14,644 bases of DNA from Promicromonosporaceae bacterium (GTDB lineage: Bacteria > Actinomycetota > Actinomycetes > Actinomycetales > Cellulomonadaceae), in contig WQZL01000047.1 of NCBI GenBank assembly GCA_009780755.1, positions 1 through 14,644 of the forward strand, written 5' to 3'. Within the stretch, counting starts at the first letter, position 1. Every line of letters begins with the position of its first letter. The notes under the pieces were generated by a model. That model did no database searches. It had not been told where the DNA came from and was given only the letters and a program-made list of their open reading frames with translations. Of the stretch, positions 12,593-14,644 are shown piece after piece. Position numbers and translations under genes: made by a program.

Positions 12593-13912
12593 CTAGCGGA
12601 CGGCTCCGGCGCGACGCTTGTTGTAGACGTCGAAGGCCACGGCCAGTAGCAGGACGCCACCGCGGACGATCTGCTGCACAGAGGTGTCCCAGCCGAGCAG
12701 CGACATGCCGTTAGACAGCACGGCCATAACCATGCCACCGACCATCGCCCCCGTGACGCGGCCGACGCCACCAGACGTAGACGCGCCACCAATGAAGCAA
12801 GCGGCGATGGCGTCCAGCTCAAACATATTGCCAGCGGCAGGCTGCGCACCACGCGAGCGCGAGGAAAACACAATGCCCGCGATGGCGGCCAACATGCCCA
12901 TGTTCACGAAGATCCAGAAGTTGACCTTCTTGACCTTCACACCCGAAAGTTGCGCGGCTGGCAAATTGCCGCCAATGGCATAGATGTGGCGACCAAACAC
13001 CGACTTGGTGGTAACTACCTGGTAGACCAGGATCAGCACGGCCAGAATGATTAGCACGATAGGCAGGCCACGCCAGGAGGCGAGCTGCCACATGAAGGCC
13101 ATAATCACGGCCGCAACCAACACCAGCTTGGTGATGAACAGCGCCATGTGTTCCACCGGCTGTTGGTAGCGCAACTTGCCCTGACGGGCGCGCCACTGTG
13201 TCCAGGCGAACCCGGCCACAGCGAATAGGCCGATCATCAGGGTGAAGATGTCTCGACCGTCGATCTCGCCGAATAGGTCGCTGATGGCACCCGAGGCGAT
13301 CTCGTTGTAGGTGTCCGGGAACGGGGAAAGCGAAATGTTGTTCAACACGAACCAGGTAAGCCCGCGGAACAGCAACATGCCCGCCAGGGTGACGATGAAT
13401 GCCGGGATGCCTACGTAGGCAACCCAGAAGCCCTGCCAGGCACCAACCAACAAGCCGACACCGATAGCGGCAAGTACCCCGACCCACCAGGGCAAGCCCT
13501 GACGGATGACCAGCACGGCCGAGACGGCGCCGGAAAGCGCCACCACCGAACCCACCGAAAGGTCGATGTGCCCGCCGATAATCACCAGGATCATGCCGAG
13601 CGCCAGAATCAAAATGTGCGCGAACTGCATCACCAGGTTGTTCAGGTTGGTCGGGTTGAGCAGCGTGCCGCCGGTCAGGAACGTGAACAGGATCACGATT
13701 GCCACGAACGCGATGTAGATACCCGAGGTGCGCAGGTTGCGCGTGAATAGATCGGAGACATCGCTACCGACCTTGGTGTTAAGGAATCGGTTCCAAAGGC
13801 GGGTTGCCGGGGAGAACACCATCGCAAGGAAACGCCCGATCGGGGCGAACAGGCCCCCTAGCCGATCACCAAAGCGCGAAAATGAATCCTTCGCAGCCGT
13901 TAGCGTACTCAT
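12593..13912 (-). CDS. mmsB: CUT2-type monosaccharide ABC transporter, permease
   Basis: Inner-membrane permease (439 residues) of a multiple-monosaccharide importer of the MmsB/GguB/XylH group. A 50-residue soluble N-terminal extension precedes many hydrophobic segments starting near 60 (SGIYIAFVAIVILFTFLTGG). Family blocks include LALGMILVIIGGHIDLSVGSVVALSG, GAWQGFWVAYVGIPAFIVTLAGMLLFRGL, GRHIYAIGGNLPAAQLSGVKVKKV (coupling region to the ATPase), FELDAIAACFIGGASTSGGVG and LLLAVAFDVYNKRRAG. Its ATG overlaps the TGA of mmsA (ATGA), showing translational coupling in one operon. The transported sugar cannot be fixed from the permease alone; a xylose, galactose or arabinose-like aldose is usual for the group. 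Confidence 0.94.
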   Translation of the reverse strand: MSTLTAAKDSFSRFGDRLGGLFAPIGRFLAMVFSPATRLWNRFLNTKVGSDVSDLFTRNLRTSGIYIAFVAIVILFTFLTGGTLLNPTNLNNLVMQFAHILILALGMILVIIGGHIDLSVGSVVALSGAVSAVLVIRQGLPWWVGVLAAIGVGLLVGAWQGFWVAYVGIPAFIVTLAGMLLFRGLTWFVLNNISLSPFPDTYNEIASGAISDLFGEIDGRDIFTLMIGLFAVAGFAWTQWRARQGKLRYQQPVEHMALFITKLVLVAAVIMAFMWQLASWRGLPIVLIILAVLILVYQVVTTKSVFGRHIYAIGGNLPAAQLSGVKVKKVNFWIFVNMGMLAAIAGIVFSSRSRGAQPAAGNMFELDAIAACFIGGASTSGGVGRVTGAMVGGMVMAVLSNGMSLLGWDTSVQQIVRGGVLLLAVAFDVYNKRRAGAVR

Positions 13913-14644
13913 CGGACATCCTCCATGTGGTCAGTGGCGATGGGGGTCGCCGGGGTCTTTTCGATGGTCATAAGTTCCATTAGGCGTTCCTGGGTGGCCT
14001 CCGCTACGGGTAATTGGCCGGTGATGCGCCCGTAGGCGAGGGTGAAGATGCGGTCGCAGATGCCGAGCAGCTCGGGCAGTTCCGAAGAGATGACCACGAC
14101 GGCCTTACCCTCGGCTGCGAGTCCGTTAATTATTGTGTAAATCTCATACTTGGCGCCGACATCAATGCCACGGGTCGGCTCGTCAAGCAGCAGCACCTCC
14201 GGCGAGGTGTGCAGCCACTTGGAAAGCACCACCTTCTGCTGATTGCCACCCGACAGGTTTCCGACCGTCTGCATGACCGAAGGGGTGCGGATGTTCATCG
14301 CCTGACGGAACTGCTCGGCAACGGCTACCTCCTCGTTGCCGTTGACCATGCCGCGATGGCTGATCTTGTCCAGTCCGGCCGAGGAGATGTTCGTCTTGAT
14401 GTCCTGAATCAGATTCAGGCCGTAGTGTTTGCGATCCTCGGAGACGTAAGCGATGCCCTGCTCGATGCAGGCGGCGACGGTTTTAGTGTCAATCTCCTCA
14501 CCATGCAAGAACACCTTGCCCTGAATGTCGCGGCCATAACTGCGGCCGAATACCGACATCACCAGCTCCGTGCGCCCGGCGCCCATCAGCCCGGCGATAC
14601 CAACCACCTCGCCCGCCCGCACGTCAAAGGATGCGTCCTCGACA
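13909..14644 (-). CDS. mmsA: CUT2-type monosaccharide ABC transporter, ATPase (C-terminal half, 5' cut by window edge)
   Basis: About 244 C-terminal residues of the usual 510-520 are visible, corresponding to the second nucleotide-binding domain. Its Walker A is GLMGAGRTEL, lacking the usual Lys, which is the normal degenerate form of NBD2 in this family, not a defect. Also seen: GIAYVSEDRKHYGLNL (Q-loop region), signature LSGGNQQKVVLSKWL, Walker B VLLLDEPTRGIDVGAKYEIY, and switch region VISSELPELLGICDRI. The frame stays open to base 14644, so the start and NBD1 are off the window. The stop overlaps the mmsB start by 4 bp. A periplasmic-type sugar-binding lipoprotein gene would be expected upstream, outside the window. 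Confidence 0.95.
   Translation of the reverse strand, partial: VEDASFDVRAGEVVGIAGLMGAGRTELVMSVFGRSYGRDIQGKVFLHGEEIDTKTVAACIEQGIAYVSEDRKHYGLNLIQDIKTNISSAGLDKISHRGMVNGNEEVAVAEQFRQAMNIRTPSVMQTVGNLSGGNQQKVVLSKWLHTSPEVLLLDEPTRGIDVGAKYEIYTIINGLAAEGKAVVVISSELPELLGICDRIFTLAYGRITGQLPVAEATQERLMELMTIEKTPATPIATDHMEDVR

Noticed and set aside
13909..14644. mmsA as a pseudogene because Walker A lacks Lys
   Set aside because: GxxGAGRTEL is the normal second-domain form in CUT2 sugar ATPases; signature, Walker B and switch motifs are intact.

Overview
The window comes from a high-GC actinobacterium. The evidence is a CarD protein close to the mycobacterial type, the carD-ispD gene order, many GTG starts, and several genes whose start codon lies 6-7 bp after a TANNNT-like or CACAAT hexamer with no Shine-Dalgarno sequence (leaderless style). 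Family-level assignment is not possible from the sequence alone. Most of the window is ordinary chromosome: housekeeping, one-carbon metabolism and carbohydrate use.

Layout. 1-1882 (minus): ispD (cut by the left edge), carD, and a flavodoxin-fold NADPH-dependent FMN reductase. 1987-3661 (plus): a Cys-rich lipoprotein and an exonuclease III-type AP endonuclease (xthA). 3638-5930 (minus): glyA followed by folD. A 69-nt imperfect palindrome lies between glyA and folD, and a ZTP (pfl) riboswitch with its own promoter lies ahead of glyA. 6152-7527: a cassette-like block. Two copies of a 73-bp sequence, each containing a perfect 64-bp spacerless palindrome, sit in inverted orientation on either side of one gene for an AbiEi/DUF559-like protein with a PD-(D/E)XK-type nuclease signature. 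7541-8392 (plus): purU. 8411-9133 (minus): a second lipoprotein, paralogous to the one at 1987. 9233-11908 (minus): a cytoplasmic type I pullulanase. 11943-12572 (plus): a divergent TetR regulator; the 34-bp gap holds a 7-8-7 inverted repeat whose arms are the two -10 hexamers. 12593-14644 (minus): mmsB permease and the C-terminal half of mmsA ATPase of a CUT2 monosaccharide ABC transporter.

How it fits together. glyA, folD and purU all act on tetrahydrofolate one-carbon units (serine to methylene-THF, methylene-THF to formyl-THF, and formyl-THF back to THF plus formate). The ZTP riboswitch would raise glyA, and possibly folD, when 10-formyl-THF is short and ZMP/ZTP accumulates. The palindrome-bounded nuclease gene lies between divergent glyA and purU, and the palindromes abut the promoters of both. 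This is the most unusual structure in the window: either an insertion with palindromic ends, loosely reminiscent of REP/RAYT systems, or a shared control element. The pullulanase-TetR pair and the sugar transporter form a carbohydrate-use block.

The only stretch over 300 bp without a gene is 5931-6468. It holds the riboswitch, the glyA promoter, palindrome copy 1 and a pair of DnaA-box-like sites; I see nothing convincing in 6225-6380.
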